Origin: Marinobacter sp. 1-4A
Lineage (GTDB): Bacteria; Pseudomonadota; Gammaproteobacteria; Pseudomonadales; Oleiphilaceae
NCBI RefSeq assembly: GCF_016597725.1
Contig: NZ_VCGY01000002.1
Location: forward strand, 248,001-312,000
Length of the DNA stretch: 64,000 bases
Direction of reading: 5' to 3'
Shown here: positions 16,469 through 25,758 of the stretch, in pieces
Layout of the letters: the number at the start of each line of letters is the position of its first letter
How positions within the stretch are numbered: the first letter of the stretch is position 1
Translations under genes and position numbers: made by a program
The notes under the pieces: model-generated
Databases searched by the model: none
What the model was told of the DNA's origin: nothing
What the model saw: the letters and a program-made list of their open reading frames with translations, nothing else

Positions 16469-17950
16469 TTAGCCCAATTTCAGGGTAGCAAGGGTTCTTT
16501 CCCGTACCTTTTTCAACAATGCCTCGTCGTTAACCAGCGACTGGCCGTAAGAGGGCACCATAACCTTCATGCGCTCTTGCCACTCCGGTGTCTGGATCTT
16601 GGTCGGGAAGCAGCGTTCAATGACATTGATCATCGCATTTGCAGCGGTAGACGCGCCCGGCGATGCCCCGAGTAGCGCGGCCAAGGTACCGTCTTTAGAG
16701 GCCACAATCTCAGTCCCGAACTCCAGCTTGCCGCCGCCACCTTCAGCTTGCTTGATAATCTGCACGCGCTGGCCTGCATTACGCAGTTCCCAGTTGTCTT
16801 CTTCAGCTTCCGGGAAGAAATTGCGCAATGCTTCTACGCGATCGCTGTGGGACTGGAACACCTCCCCGATCAAGTAGCGGGTAAGGTCCATGTTGCTCTT
16901 ACTCACAGACAACATGGGCTTGAGATTGGAGGTGCGTACCGAGCCAAATAAATCGAAGATAGAGCCCTGTTTAAGGAAGCGAGTCGTGAAGCCGGCAAAC
17001 GGGCCGAACAGCAAAGCTGGCTCGCCATTGATAATTCGGGTGTCCAAATGCGGTACCGACATGGGCGGCGCCCCGATTGGCGCCTTACCGTAAACCTTCG
17101 CGTGGTGCTGTTTTACAACCTCAGGTTTGCGGCACACCAGCCATTGACCGCTAACAGGAAAGCCCCCATAGCCACGAGCTTCTGCAATTCCGGATTTTTG
17201 CAGCAGGGGCAAAGCGCCACCGCCAGCACCGAGGAATACAAATGCGGTTTCCAGCTTGGTCAACTCGCCGGTATGCTGGTTTTTAACCCGGACTTTCCAG
17301 CGGCCGTTGTCACGCTGGTCTATGTAATGCACCGGGCAACCGAGCATCAACTCGAAATTGGGCTGGCTCTGCAGGTACTCAACCATACTGCGGGTCAAGG
17401 AGCCAAAATCCACGTCCGAGCCATGGCTAATTCGGGTTGCGGCAACACGCTGCATCGGGTCGCGGCCCTCGACAACCAGAGGCATCCAGCTTTCCAGCTC
17501 CCGCGGGGATTCGGTGTATTCCATTTCGCTAAACAGGTGATGAGCACTCAAGCGCTCGAATCGACGCTTGAGAAACGCTACGTCTTTTTCGCCCCAAACG
17601 AAGCTCTGATGCGGCGTGCGATTTATAAACTTTGAGGGCTCGGGCAACACGCCCTGCTCTACCAAATGCGACCAGAGCTGCAACGACACCTCATATTGCG
17701 CATTGATCTGAAGTGCACGCTCGATAGCAACATCGCCATCGTCAGTTTCGGGCGTGTAGTTAAGTTCACAGTAGCCAGCGTGGCCGGTTCCTGCGTTGTT
17801 CCAGCCATCCGTACTCTCATGGGCAACGTGGTCTAAACGCTCCAGCATGACAATGTTCATCGACGGGTCCAGCTGTCTTAGCATCACGCCGAGGGTAGCG
17901 CTCATGACGCCACCACCGACCAATACTACATCTGCCTGTTTAACGGCCAT
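16469..17950 (-). CDS. mqo: Malate:quinone oxidoreductase
   Basis: A 493-residue FAD enzyme that oxidises malate to oxaloacetate and passes electrons to the quinone pool, a membrane-associated alternative to NAD-malate dehydrogenase. The dinucleotide-binding GGGVMSATLGVML is at the N-terminus. Mqo hallmarks follow: WNNAGTGHAGYCELNYTP, SHGSDVDFGSLTRSM, PHLDTRI.GEPALLFGPFAGF and ALLGASPGASTAAN. The length fits the family. Single gene; its upstream region is the 486-base gap before the antiporter. Confidence 0.95.
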   Translation of the reverse strand: MAVKQADVVLVGGGVMSATLGVMLRQLDPSMNIVMLERLDHVAHESTDGWNNAGTGHAGYCELNYTPETDDGDVAIERALQINAQYEVSLQLWSHLVEQGVLPEPSKFINRTPHQSFVWGEKDVAFLKRRFERLSAHHLFSEMEYTESPRELESWMPLVVEGRDPMQRVAATRISHGSDVDFGSLTRSMVEYLQSQPNFELMLGCPVHYIDQRDNGRWKVRVKNQHTGELTKLETAFVFLGAGGGALPLLQKSGIAEARGYGGFPVSGQWLVCRKPEVVKQHHAKVYGKAPIGAPPMSVPHLDTRIINGEPALLFGPFAGFTTRFLKQGSIFDLFGSVRTSNLKPMLSVSKSNMDLTRYLIGEVFQSHSDRVEALRNFFPEAEEDNWELRNAGQRVQIIKQAEGGGGKLEFGTEIVASKDGTLAALLGASPGASTAANAMINVIERCFPTKIQTPEWQERMKVMVPSYGQSLVNDEALLKKVRERTLATLKLG

Positions 17951-18436
17951 TGGTTTTCATCCTAGCTAGTTTTGAGCCTGTCTCCCCTCCACGATCAGCG
18001 AAGAGGTGTATCGGATGCGGGCAAGTCGCATGGTAAATGGCGCTGCCTTGTGCGTCCGTTCTGAATATGAGAGCAATTATCCGGATTTTCGCAGAAATAT
18101 ACATTGCGATTATCAATGGAGACGCATCGGAGCATGATCTGCATCTAAGTCTAGCGGTTGTATTGTTAGCATACGAACAGTGGCTTGCCCGGAGTTATAG
18201 GTAATAATCCTGATGCGCGCAGAAAACTCTTTTCTAAATTCTCTCTTCTTTGGCACAGAATATCACCGCAACTTTAGTCTCACGCTTCGATACAACCGCA
18301 AGAGCGCCACTTGATTCGAAAGGGGCTGACCTTAGCTGCCCTTATGCGGTATCTTGCACACCTTTCTGGTGCTTGTACCTCGGGATTCGCGAGGTTTTCG
18401 TGCGCCCGGCAGATGCAACATGACTGAGGCTAATTT
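17951..18436. other. Divergent intergenic region between mqo and the Ca/Na antiporter
   Basis: A 486-base region that should contain two divergent promoters. I see a weak CCTCG/CGAGG hairpin followed by TTTT near 18379-18399, about 40 bases before the antiporter start, and an AT-rich patch around 18070-18120 on the mqo side. No open frame or recognisable riboswitch. Confidence 0.4.
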
Positions 18437-19420
18437 ATGGGAATGGCTATTGGCGCTATCATCGCCGGCCTTATATTGCTGGTCTGGAGTGCAGACAAAT
18501 TTGTGGAAGGCGCAGCTGCGACCGCCAAACATCTGGGCATGCCCACGCTGTTGATTGGCATGGTCATCATAGGGTTCGGCACTTCCGCGCCGGAGCTGGC
18601 TGTTTCCGCTATGGCCGCTGCCGATGGCAACCCCGGGCTTGCACTGGGCAATGGCTATGGCTCCAACATCACCAACATTGCGCTCATTGTGGGCCTTACT
18701 GCGGTGATCGCGCCCATCGCGGTGCATTCTCAGGTTATCCGTAAAGAGCTCCCACTGTTGGTTATTCTTACCCTGATTGCCGGGGCGCAATTACTGGATG
18801 GCGAGTTAACGCGGCTGGACGGCTGGGTGTTGTTGGGTGTGTTTACGGTAGTGATGGGCTGGTCGATTTTTCAGGGCATGCGAGGGAAAGGCGATTCTCT
18901 GGCGGGTGAAACCGACGCTCAGATGGGCCCGGATCTTATGCCGATGAAAACCGCCATCATGTGGCTGGTTGTCGGTCTTATTCTTCTGGTTGTCAGCTCC
19001 CGGCTTCTGGTGTGGGGGGCGGTGACTATTGCCCAGAGTCTTGGCGTCAGCGATTTGGTCATCGGCCTGACTATCGTAGCCATCGGTACGTCACTGCCGG
19101 AACTGGCATCAGCTCTGGCTGCCGTGCGAAAAAACGAGCACGACCTTATTCTAGGCAACATCCTTGGCTCGGGCATTTTTAACACACTGGCTGTGGTCGG
19201 GCTTGCAGCGGTTATACAGCCGCTATCGGTGGATGCAGAGGTGCTATACCGTGACTGGACGCTCATGCTGGCGCTGACGGTTGGCTTGCTGGTGATGGGG
19301 TTTGGGCTGACTGGCTGGCGAAAAGTGATAAGCCGATTCGACGGTTCAATTCTGCTATTGGTTTACGTGGCCTATACCGGTTACTTGCTTTCTACAGTGG
19401 TCGCTGCCAGCACAAGCTGA
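18437..19420 (+). CDS. Calcium/sodium antiporter (CaCA family, YrbG-like)
   Basis: A 327-residue inner-membrane cation exchanger with ten or so hydrophobic helices in two inverted repeats. The alpha-1 motif GFGTSAPELAVS with GNGYGSNITNIALIVG and the alpha-2 motif AIGTSLPELASA with GNILGSGIFNTLAVVG are both intact, with the ion-binding Glu in each. The hydrophilic loop between repeats is short, as in bacterial members. Expected to extrude Ca2+ (or exchange Na+) across the inner membrane. Confidence 0.92.
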   Translation: MGMAIGAIIAGLILLVWSADKFVEGAAATAKHLGMPTLLIGMVIIGFGTSAPELAVSAMAAADGNPGLALGNGYGSNITNIALIVGLTAVIAPIAVHSQVIRKELPLLVILTLIAGAQLLDGELTRLDGWVLLGVFTVVMGWSIFQGMRGKGDSLAGETDAQMGPDLMPMKTAIMWLVVGLILLVVSSRLLVWGAVTIAQSLGVSDLVIGLTIVAIGTSLPELASALAAVRKNEHDLILGNILGSGIFNTLAVVGLAAVIQPLSVDAEVLYRDWTLMLALTVGLLVMGFGLTGWRKVISRFDGSILLLVYVAYTGYLLSTVVAASTS

Positions 19421-19461
19421 CAGCGACACGTTCACTCTCCAGCTAACGCTGCTAGCAGTTT

Positions 19462-19887
19462 TTAACTGTTTTCCTGAAACACCATGGCAATGGAGTTCAG
19501 GCAATAACGCTGACCGGTTGGAGGCGGGCCGTCTGGAAACACGTGCCCCAGGTGGCTATCACAGCGGATGCAGCGTATCTCTGTACGAGCCATCCCCAAG
19601 CTCGTATCTTCAATGTAGCGGATGTGGTCTTTATCGAAGGGCTGAAAGAAACTCGGCCAGCCAGTGCCAGAATCAAACTTCGCGTTTGAACTAAACAGCG
19701 GTAGGTCGCAAAGCCTGCAATGATAAGCACCCGACAACTTGTTATCCAACAAAGTGCCGCAGAACGGGTGCTCGGTTCCGTGGTCCAAAAGCACTTCGCG
19801 CTCTTCCGGGGTCAGGCTGGCTGCCTTCTCTTGAATCTGTGCGTCCGTTAGGGGCGTCAGGTCATAACCTGCAGCGGATTGGGTCAT
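19462..19887 (-). CDS. msrB: Peptide-methionine (R)-S-oxide reductase MsrB
   Basis: A 141-residue enzyme reducing methionine-R-sulfoxide in proteins. Two zinc-type cysteine pairs (YHCRLCDLPLF and IRCIRCDSHLGHVF), the substrate segment FDSGTGWPSFFQP and the catalytic RYCLNSIAMVF are present. It follows msrA on the same strand after a 13-base gap, so the pair is one operon covering both sulfoxide epimers. Confidence 0.95.
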   Translation of the reverse strand: MTQSAAGYDLTPLTDAQIQEKAASLTPEEREVLLDHGTEHPFCGTLLDNKLSGAYHCRLCDLPLFSSNAKFDSGTGWPSFFQPFDKDHIRYIEDTSLGMARTEIRCIRCDSHLGHVFPDGPPPTGQRYCLNSIAMVFQENS

Positions 19888-19900
19888 ACACTATCTCTCC

Positions 19901-20551
19901 TCAGGCTAAATTGTCGTTGGAGTCAGTATATTCCGGCTTTAGCCGGTCACTGAATCCATCTATCAGTTTTTCCATTTTCGGGGCAGCGACGGCCATGATG
20001 TAGGGCTGGTATGGATTTCGCGCTGCAAAGTTCTGGTGGTGCGCTTCGGCTGGATAAAAAGCGTCCAGCGGCTCTAGCGTTGTGACTATGGGGTCTGAGT
20101 ATACCCCGGCTTCATCAAGTTGGCGGATATAGGATTCTACAACTTGTTTCTGCTCGGCGGTTTCATAAAACACGGCCGAACGATACTGGGTACCCCGATC
20201 ATTACCCTGCCGATTCAACTGGGTTGGATCGTGAGCTACGGAGAAAAATACACGCAGTAGCTCTCCGAAGCTCACCTTGGCGGGGTCATAGTGCACGTCG
20301 ATCACTTCGGCATGGCCTGTCGTCCCTGTGCACACAGCTTCGTAATTGGCGGTTTCCGATGCGCCCCCTGCGTAACCAGACTCCACACGGGTTACACCAT
20401 CCATTGCCAGAATCACTGCCTCCACGCACCAGAAGCAGCCGCCAGCGAGCACCACCCGCTGCTCACCTTCTTCCGTCGGTAAGTCCTGCTGCGGCTGCGG
20501 AAAGCGACTCCGGGGAACGTTCAAGCCGGGTATGCTGCAAGATGATGTCAT
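19901..20551 (-). CDS. msrA: Peptide-methionine (S)-S-oxide reductase MsrA
   Basis: A 216-residue enzyme with the catalytic GGCFWCVEAVILAMDGV motif, the VESGYAGG and CTGTTGHAEVIDVHYDP segments, and the DRGTQYRSAVFY and AEAHHQNF regions of MsrA. Reduces methionine-S-sulfoxide. First gene of the msrA-msrB operon. The N-terminal ~30 residues are a non-conserved extension without clear signal-peptide character. An inverted repeat at 20580-20595 lies just upstream and may be an operator. Confidence 0.95.
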   Translation of the reverse strand: MTSSCSIPGLNVPRSRFPQPQQDLPTEEGEQRVVLAGGCFWCVEAVILAMDGVTRVESGYAGGASETANYEAVCTGTTGHAEVIDVHYDPAKVSFGELLRVFFSVAHDPTQLNRQGNDRGTQYRSAVFYETAEQKQVVESYIRQLDEAGVYSDPIVTTLEPLDAFYPAEAHHQNFAARNPYQPYIMAVAAPKMEKLIDGFSDRLKPEYTDSNDNLA

Positions 20552-20579
20552 AGTGACCTCTTCTGTGAGTTGAATGTCT

Positions 20580-20595
20580 ACAATCTACAGATTGT
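20580..20595. promoter_or_regulatory. Inverted repeat upstream of msrA
   Basis: ACAATC-TACA-GATTGT, perfect 6-bp arms, 29-44 bases before the msrA ATG. The position and symmetry fit an operator for a dimeric regulator, perhaps oxidant-responsive. No known consensus is claimed. Confidence 0.35.
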
Positions 20596-20634
20596 GGGCG
20601 CAAACAGATCAGTTTTCCAATCGGCAGACGGCCA

Positions 20635-22011
20635 TCAGGAGTCGCCGCCTCGAGTCAGCTTTAGCGGGTCCATAAGTTCTTCCAGACGCCCGCGGCTAAG
20701 ACCGCTCCGTTCCTCTGCAACATCTATAACCGGACGGCCGGTTTTATAGGCTTCTTTGGCAATCTCCGCGGCCCGGCTGTAACCGATTTCAGGATTCAGT
20801 GCCGTCACCAGCACCGGGTTGCGGCCAACGCTCGCATTCAAAGTGTCTGTGTGAACGGTAAATTCCCGGATGGCCTTGTCCGCCAGCATGCCGGTTGCAT
20901 TGCTGAGTAAGTCGATCATATCGAGTAGATTGCCGCCAATGAGTGGCAACATTACGTTTAGCTGAAAGTTGCCCGACTGCCCAGCAATAGCGTTGGCACT
21001 ATCGAGCCCCATAACCTGAGCACCCACCATCGCCACTGACTCGGGAATAACAGGGTTTACCTTGCCCGGCATAATACTGCTGCCCGGTTGCAAGGCTGGC
21101 AGGCTGATCTCCGCAAGCCCATGAATCGGGCCACTGTTCATCCAGCGCAAATCGTTAGCTATTTTTGTAAGCACAATACCCAGCCCACGCAACTGGGAAG
21201 AGAGCGCTACAGGCCCATCTTGTCCGCTCAGTCCTACAAACTTATGTTCCATTGGGCGGAATGGGTAACCGGTATTGGCTTTCAGAAACTTCACAAACTG
21301 GCTAGAAAACTCAGGCAGCGCATTTACGCCGGTGCCTACAGCAGTGCCGCCCTGTGGCACTGCGAGTAATTCCTCTACAGCAGTATCTAAACGCCGCTCC
21401 ACTGCAAGTATCTGCTCACGCCAGGTACGCAACTCTTGGCCAAGGGTAATCGGCATGGCGTCCATAAGATGAGTGCGCCCGGTTTTGACCTGCTCAGAGA
21501 ATAGGGCCTCACGCTCGTAAATAACTCCTCGCAAATGCGTCAACGCCGGCAGTAGCCGCTCTCTCACGCCGATCACAGAACTTACATGAATGGCGGTGGG
21601 GATCACATCATTGGAGCTCTGGCTCATATTGACGTCATCATTAGGGTGCACTTGCACCCCGTTGCTGGCGGCTATAGCAGAAACCACCTCATTGACGTTC
21701 ATATTAGTGCTAGTGCCCGAGCCGGTCTGGTAGCGATCAATAGGAAATTGATCTGCATAGTCTCCACGAATAAGCGTCTGACAGGCATCAGTAATGGCAT
21801 CGCACAAGCGGTTATCCAAAAGCCCCAAACTAGCGTTAGCCTCTGCGGCGGCCTGCTTGACTCGGGCGACTGCCGAGATAAACGCTGGTGGCATTGGTAG
21901 ACCGCTTACCGGAAAGTTATCAACGGCGCGTTGGGTTTGGGCGCCCCAGAGCGCGCCAGCAGGCACCTGTACGTCGCCTAGGCTGTCGGTTTCTGTTCTG
22001 AATTCGCTCAT
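20635..22011 (-). CDS. fumC: Class II fumarate hydratase
   Basis: A 458-residue, iron-independent fumarase interconverting fumarate and malate. Signature sequences: ALWGAQTQRAVDNFPVSG, YQTGSGTSTNMNVNEV, SQSSNDVIPTAIHV, GRTHLMDAMPITLGQE, and the catalytic-loop GSSIMPGKVNPV. Length and ATG fit FumC. With mqo nearby it supports the oxidative TCA segment fumarate-malate-oxaloacetate under aerobic, iron-poor or oxidative conditions, and it lies beside the Msr repair genes. Single gene. Confidence 0.95.
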   Translation of the reverse strand: MSEFRTETDSLGDVQVPAGALWGAQTQRAVDNFPVSGLPMPPAFISAVARVKQAAAEANASLGLLDNRLCDAITDACQTLIRGDYADQFPIDRYQTGSGTSTNMNVNEVVSAIAASNGVQVHPNDDVNMSQSSNDVIPTAIHVSSVIGVRERLLPALTHLRGVIYEREALFSEQVKTGRTHLMDAMPITLGQELRTWREQILAVERRLDTAVEELLAVPQGGTAVGTGVNALPEFSSQFVKFLKANTGYPFRPMEHKFVGLSGQDGPVALSSQLRGLGIVLTKIANDLRWMNSGPIHGLAEISLPALQPGSSIMPGKVNPVIPESVAMVGAQVMGLDSANAIAGQSGNFQLNVMLPLIGGNLLDMIDLLSNATGMLADKAIREFTVHTDTLNASVGRNPVLVTALNPEIGYSRAAEIAKEAYKTGRPVIDVAEERSGLSRGRLEELMDPLKLTRGGDS

Positions 22012-22238
22012 ATTCCCTCCTATTCATCCGTTTATACATCAAACCACCCATCTGTATGACACGACATAGATTTTGTATCAACCAGAGCCTGAACATTATC
22101 TTAGGGCGAAAGCGCTAATAGGCTCCCATAGTCCATTAGTAATTCGGACTTTCGGCACATTTGTAGGAAATTCTTACAACAAATCTGGCGCACGTTGCTA
22201 ATCTCCTTATTAAGCGGATTATCAGGACTGCATCCAGC

Positions 22239-23750
22239 ATGGCCATTACGGAAGAACCACAGATTTTCCTTCGCTACGACAGCAAACGGGCTCTCACGGC
22301 GTTTGAAGAAGAGTTTGGCAACAACCTCAATATTGACGCATTCGAATCCGATCAAGCTGCTATAGCAGCCCTTAAAGAGTGCTCCGCACCGCCGCATGCA
22401 CTGTTCATCCTAGCAAGCCAACCGTCGAGTCAGGGCAACTCCCCACTATTAACCCACGCCCGCGATGCACACCCAGGCCTACTGAAAATTCTCATTAGCG
22501 ATGCGGTTCCGTTGGACGTGTTGGTGTCTTTACTGGAGAAGCGATTGATCGATCGCTGTTTCGAACAGCCACTGGACCCGGACCTAGTCCGCTCGCATGT
22601 TCTAACGTCAGCACTAGCCCGCAAGAGCCATGAAAACGTTATGCCAGAGGCAAAGCCTAAAGATGCCTCCGACGAAGTGCCTACGGTTTTAATAGTCGAC
22701 GATGAGCCCGCAGCCACCAAGTACCTCGCCCGCCAACTGGAACGGATGCAGAATGACTTTCATGTGCTGTGCGCCGACAGCGCTGAGCAGGCCCTCGAGA
22801 TAATTCAGTCAATGCCCGGAACGCTCGCCGTGATAATGACGGACCAGCGCATGCCGGGCATGCAGGGCAAAGAGCTTCTTGATGAACTTAAACAGTCCCA
22901 CCCGGCAACCGTTCGCATCCTGACTTCGGCTTACGGCGAGGTAAATGTTGCGCTTGACGCCGTTAACGAGGGCGGGATTTTTCGATATCAGAAAAAACCT
23001 TGGCGAGCAACGGAGCTGATGTCGCTCTTTCAAGAGGCCATCGCTCGACACTGTGCTCTGGCGTCTGCACGGGAAAGCAGGCTCTCTCAGCTGGAACAGC
23101 AGTTCAACGGGTTGCGCGACCAACGCCGAGAGTTGCTTTTGAAGAACCTTTCAGGACCTGTAGACACAGCCGCTGGTGCACCGGTAATGACTCTTTTTAT
23201 ACAAGCTCTGGACACCATTCCATGCTTGTTTGCCAACACATCACACCTTAGAGCAAGCTTGGAGACCAGCCTCGAAAACGATCTTATCCAACAGTTTGGC
23301 GAACAGGTGCACCAGCAACTAACGCGCTTGCAGGCAGCCGCATCCATGCACACCAAGGTTGATCAGGCGTCTATTCGTGCTGCACTGCAGCGCTCTGAAG
23401 AGCCCGAGTATGAACATCGTAGTAACGCACCAGCCCCCTCGATACTGCTCATGCTCTGTGAGTCGCTCACGACCCTCCTAACAGCTTCCGGGCTGAGCTG
23501 GCGCAGCCTGAACTTGAGCCAAGCCTCCGGACACAGCCTGATACTATCCTGCGAAGCTCCGCTGAAGCTTTACGCTCATCTGCTGGCGCCACTCACAAGG
23601 CTTTCCCGTCCGTTTTTGGACCAACAAGTAGCACTTCTTTTGCTTTTCATAACTACGTACCGGCTGGGAGGTGAGTTACAGATAAGCGGCGCTGCGCAGT
23701 CCTACAATCTGGTGCTGGCACTACCGCTGGCTAACTCGCCGGAGGCCTGA
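22239..23750 (+). CDS. Response regulator with degenerate REC, intact REC and ATPase-like C-terminus
   Basis: A 503-residue protein. Residues ~5-125 resemble a receiver that has lost its acidic pair and phosphoacceptor Asp (FILASQPS). Residues ~147-265 form an intact receiver: LIVDDEPAATKYL, TDQRMPGMQG with phosphoacceptor Asp202, LTSAYG and a KKPW lysine segment like RpfG-type regulators. Then comes a helical linker, and residues ~400-500 look like a degenerate histidine-kinase ATPase domain ending LVLALPL, without clear N, G1 or G2 boxes. First gene of a three-gene signalling operon, with its last base touching the next gene's ATG. Likely integrates phosphorylation from the membrane kinase. 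Output unknown. Confidence 0.75.
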   Translation: MAITEEPQIFLRYDSKRALTAFEEEFGNNLNIDAFESDQAAIAALKECSAPPHALFILASQPSSQGNSPLLTHARDAHPGLLKILISDAVPLDVLVSLLEKRLIDRCFEQPLDPDLVRSHVLTSALARKSHENVMPEAKPKDASDEVPTVLIVDDEPAATKYLARQLERMQNDFHVLCADSAEQALEIIQSMPGTLAVIMTDQRMPGMQGKELLDELKQSHPATVRILTSAYGEVNVALDAVNEGGIFRYQKKPWRATELMSLFQEAIARHCALASARESRLSQLEQQFNGLRDQRRELLLKNLSGPVDTAAGAPVMTLFIQALDTIPCLFANTSHLRASLETSLENDLIQQFGEQVHQQLTRLQAAASMHTKVDQASIRAALQRSEEPEYEHRSNAPAPSILLMLCESLTTLLTASGLSWRSLNLSQASGHSLILSCEAPLKLYAHLLAPLTRLSRPFLDQQVALLLLFITTYRLGGELQISGAAQSYNLVLALPLANSPEA

Positions 23751-24397
23751 TGTCGCCAAGCAACCGCAAACTGCGACTCTACGTGACCATTAGCCAACGC
23801 CTGTTCCGGGACAGTTTACTGTTCCAGCTATTGCTGCACAGTGATATTGATCTGGTAGGCGAATCTGAATCCGGAATCGACACATTAAACCGGCTTGAGT
23901 CATCCAAGCCCGGGGTCTTAATCATTGAAGAAAACTTGCAGGATAACGATGGTTTAACCATTGCCGAAAACGCTCTCAGCCTGCACCCTACTCTCTCAGT
24001 TCTGCTGATTTCTGATACCCCTGTTAGCGCAAGCCGGCTGGCGATTTATCTGGAGGCAGGTATCAAGGCGGTCGTATCGAAACATCAGCCCATTCAAGAG
24101 CTCGTTAAAACCTTGTTCTACATCCGCAACGGGCAAGTGTATGTTGGCGCTTGGAACAAGCCAGACAAACCTTCGCAAGGGGTGGTTAATGCTTATCATG
24201 CGCTGTCTGGCCGGGAACGGGAGGTCGCACAGCTGATAGCAAGCCGCACGCCTATTAAAGAAATTGCCGCGCAGTTAGGCGTCTCCTGCAAGACGGTTCA
24301 CTCCTACAAAGATAGAATCTTCATCAAACTCGGATTCGAACGGTTGCCAGAGCTAATTTTATTCATGAAGCGCCACCATAACGGAGCCGCCGCATGA
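23750..24397 (+). CDS. NarL/FixJ-type regulator with atypical receiver
   Basis: A 215-residue transcription factor. The C-terminal LuxR-type helix-turn-helix is clear (HALSGREREVAQLIASRTPIKEIAAQLGVSCKTVHSYKDRIFIKLG). The receiver is atypical: the acidic pair is replaced (YVTISQRLF), and the phosphoacceptor position is Glu60 in VLIIEENLQDNDG instead of Asp. The switch Ser and Lys segments (LLISDTP, AVVSKHQP) remain. Glu can mimic phospho-Asp, so it may be constitutively active or controlled by protein contact. Second gene of the signalling operon, 1-base overlap before and 4-base overlap after. Confidence 0.85.
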   Translation: MSPSNRKLRLYVTISQRLFRDSLLFQLLLHSDIDLVGESESGIDTLNRLESSKPGVLIIEENLQDNDGLTIAENALSLHPTLSVLLISDTPVSASRLAIYLEAGIKAVVSKHQPIQELVKTLFYIRNGQVYVGAWNKPDKPSQGVVNAYHALSGREREVAQLIASRTPIKEIAAQLGVSCKTVHSYKDRIFIKLGFERLPELILFMKRHHNGAAA

Positions 24398-25758
24398 CGT
24401 GGCTCTCTGGTATAGATCAGGTTCGTCAGTTATCGGTCGACCAAAAACAGGGCTACGAACGCTTCTACCGCAGCCAGTCGCGGCTCCGAGTATTGCCGGT
24501 CTTTGCTGATGTGTCTCTGGGTATTACGTTCATCGGAACCCTCATTTTCTTGTTAGGGCTCGCATTGTCTCCGGCAGAACCGGGCGTCACCGGCACTCAT
24601 CTGCTCTACACCGCTGTTCTTGCAGCACTGATTGCCGCCCATCGCTTTACCCGACTAAGGCAGATGTCGCCTCTCATTGTGTATCTGGTCTTTTTTCACA
24701 TGGCGCTGTTCAGCTATCTGGGCTATATCCTCGCCGGAGCAACGCTGGCACCGATTGTAGGCTTGCTTCTTTTCATGAGCTCCGTTGGAATCATCACCCT
24801 CTCGATGGCTCATACAATCACCATACTACTGATGAACCTGATCCTGTTGGTCGCCGCAACAGCATTGGCCGTTCCGGCTGCCAGCTTCGCAAGCACACTC
24901 ACCGCCACTCTAACCAACTGGCTGGTTCTCATGTGCATACTCATTGCGCCTATATCCGCCTATTTTTTTCGTGTGTTTTTACGAAATTTACTGGCACTGC
25001 AATTTTTACTGAAGGACCGAAACCGCGCATTATCGCGAACTTTACACACCTTGAAGGTCACAGAAGGGCGTTTAGCCCTAGAGCAAAAACATCAAGCTCT
25101 AAGCCATATGGCCAAAGGCCTTCTGCATGAAATTATGAACCCTCTCAATTGCGCAAGTCAGGCAGTGGACTACGCCAGAGCCATAAATCGCGACAGCGAG
25201 CTCACAGAGGCACTGGATGACGCAACGCTTCATCAAAAGCGCATCGCAGACATTGTGTCGGATCTGATCGATTTCTCACGTCCAGAGCCGGATCACAGCA
25301 TAGATAAAGCCGACTTGGGCTCCCTTATCGATACAGCATTGCGCTTCTGCAAGCACCAGCTCCGCGGCACGGATGTGCATCTCTCTCTTCCGGCCAATGT
25401 GTCCGTGCCCTGTTATCCGTCAGCGCTGACTCAGGTTTTTGTTAACCTACTTTTAAACGCTGCATCGGCACTGGGGAAAGACAAAAGCCAAACATCAAAG
25501 CGTATCGATATTCGAGCTGTCTCTGAAAACGGCAGCTTAGAGGTATCTATTCAAGACAATGGTCATGGCATAGCCCCAGAGGACATTAAAAGGCTGACCG
25601 ACCCCTTCTACTCAACTAGCAGAACACCAGATAATTTAGGCCTCGGGCTCAGTATTTGTCAGACCATCATTCGGCACCATCAAGGCCATATGGACATTCG
25701 CAGCAAGCTGGGCGAGTGGACTCAGGTCGTTCTTAGACTGCCCTCACCTACAGCTTAA
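24394..25758 (+). CDS. Membrane sensor histidine kinase
   Basis: A 454-residue kinase. The N-terminal half has about six hydrophobic helices (residues ~40-210) with no obvious periplasmic domain, so it probably senses a membrane or intramembrane signal. A HisKA motif LLHEIMNPLN places the phosphorylated His at about 245. The HATPase domain has QVFVNLLLNAASAL (N box), IQDNGHGIAPED (G1) and NLGLGLSICQTIIRHHQG (G2). Third gene of the operon, overlapping the NarL-type regulator by 4 bases. It should phosphorylate the intact receiver of the first gene. Its stop is convergent with, and overlaps, that of the porin gene. Confidence 0.9.
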   Translation: MTWLSGIDQVRQLSVDQKQGYERFYRSQSRLRVLPVFADVSLGITFIGTLIFLLGLALSPAEPGVTGTHLLYTAVLAALIAAHRFTRLRQMSPLIVYLVFFHMALFSYLGYILAGATLAPIVGLLLFMSSVGIITLSMAHTITILLMNLILLVAATALAVPAASFASTLTATLTNWLVLMCILIAPISAYFFRVFLRNLLALQFLLKDRNRALSRTLHTLKVTEGRLALEQKHQALSHMAKGLLHEIMNPLNCASQAVDYARAINRDSELTEALDDATLHQKRIADIVSDLIDFSRPEPDHSIDKADLGSLIDTALRFCKHQLRGTDVHLSLPANVSVPCYPSALTQVFVNLLLNAASALGKDKSQTSKRIDIRAVSENGSLEVSIQDNGHGIAPEDIKRLTDPFYSTSRTPDNLGLGLSICQTIIRHHQGHMDIRSKLGEWTQVVLRLPSPTA

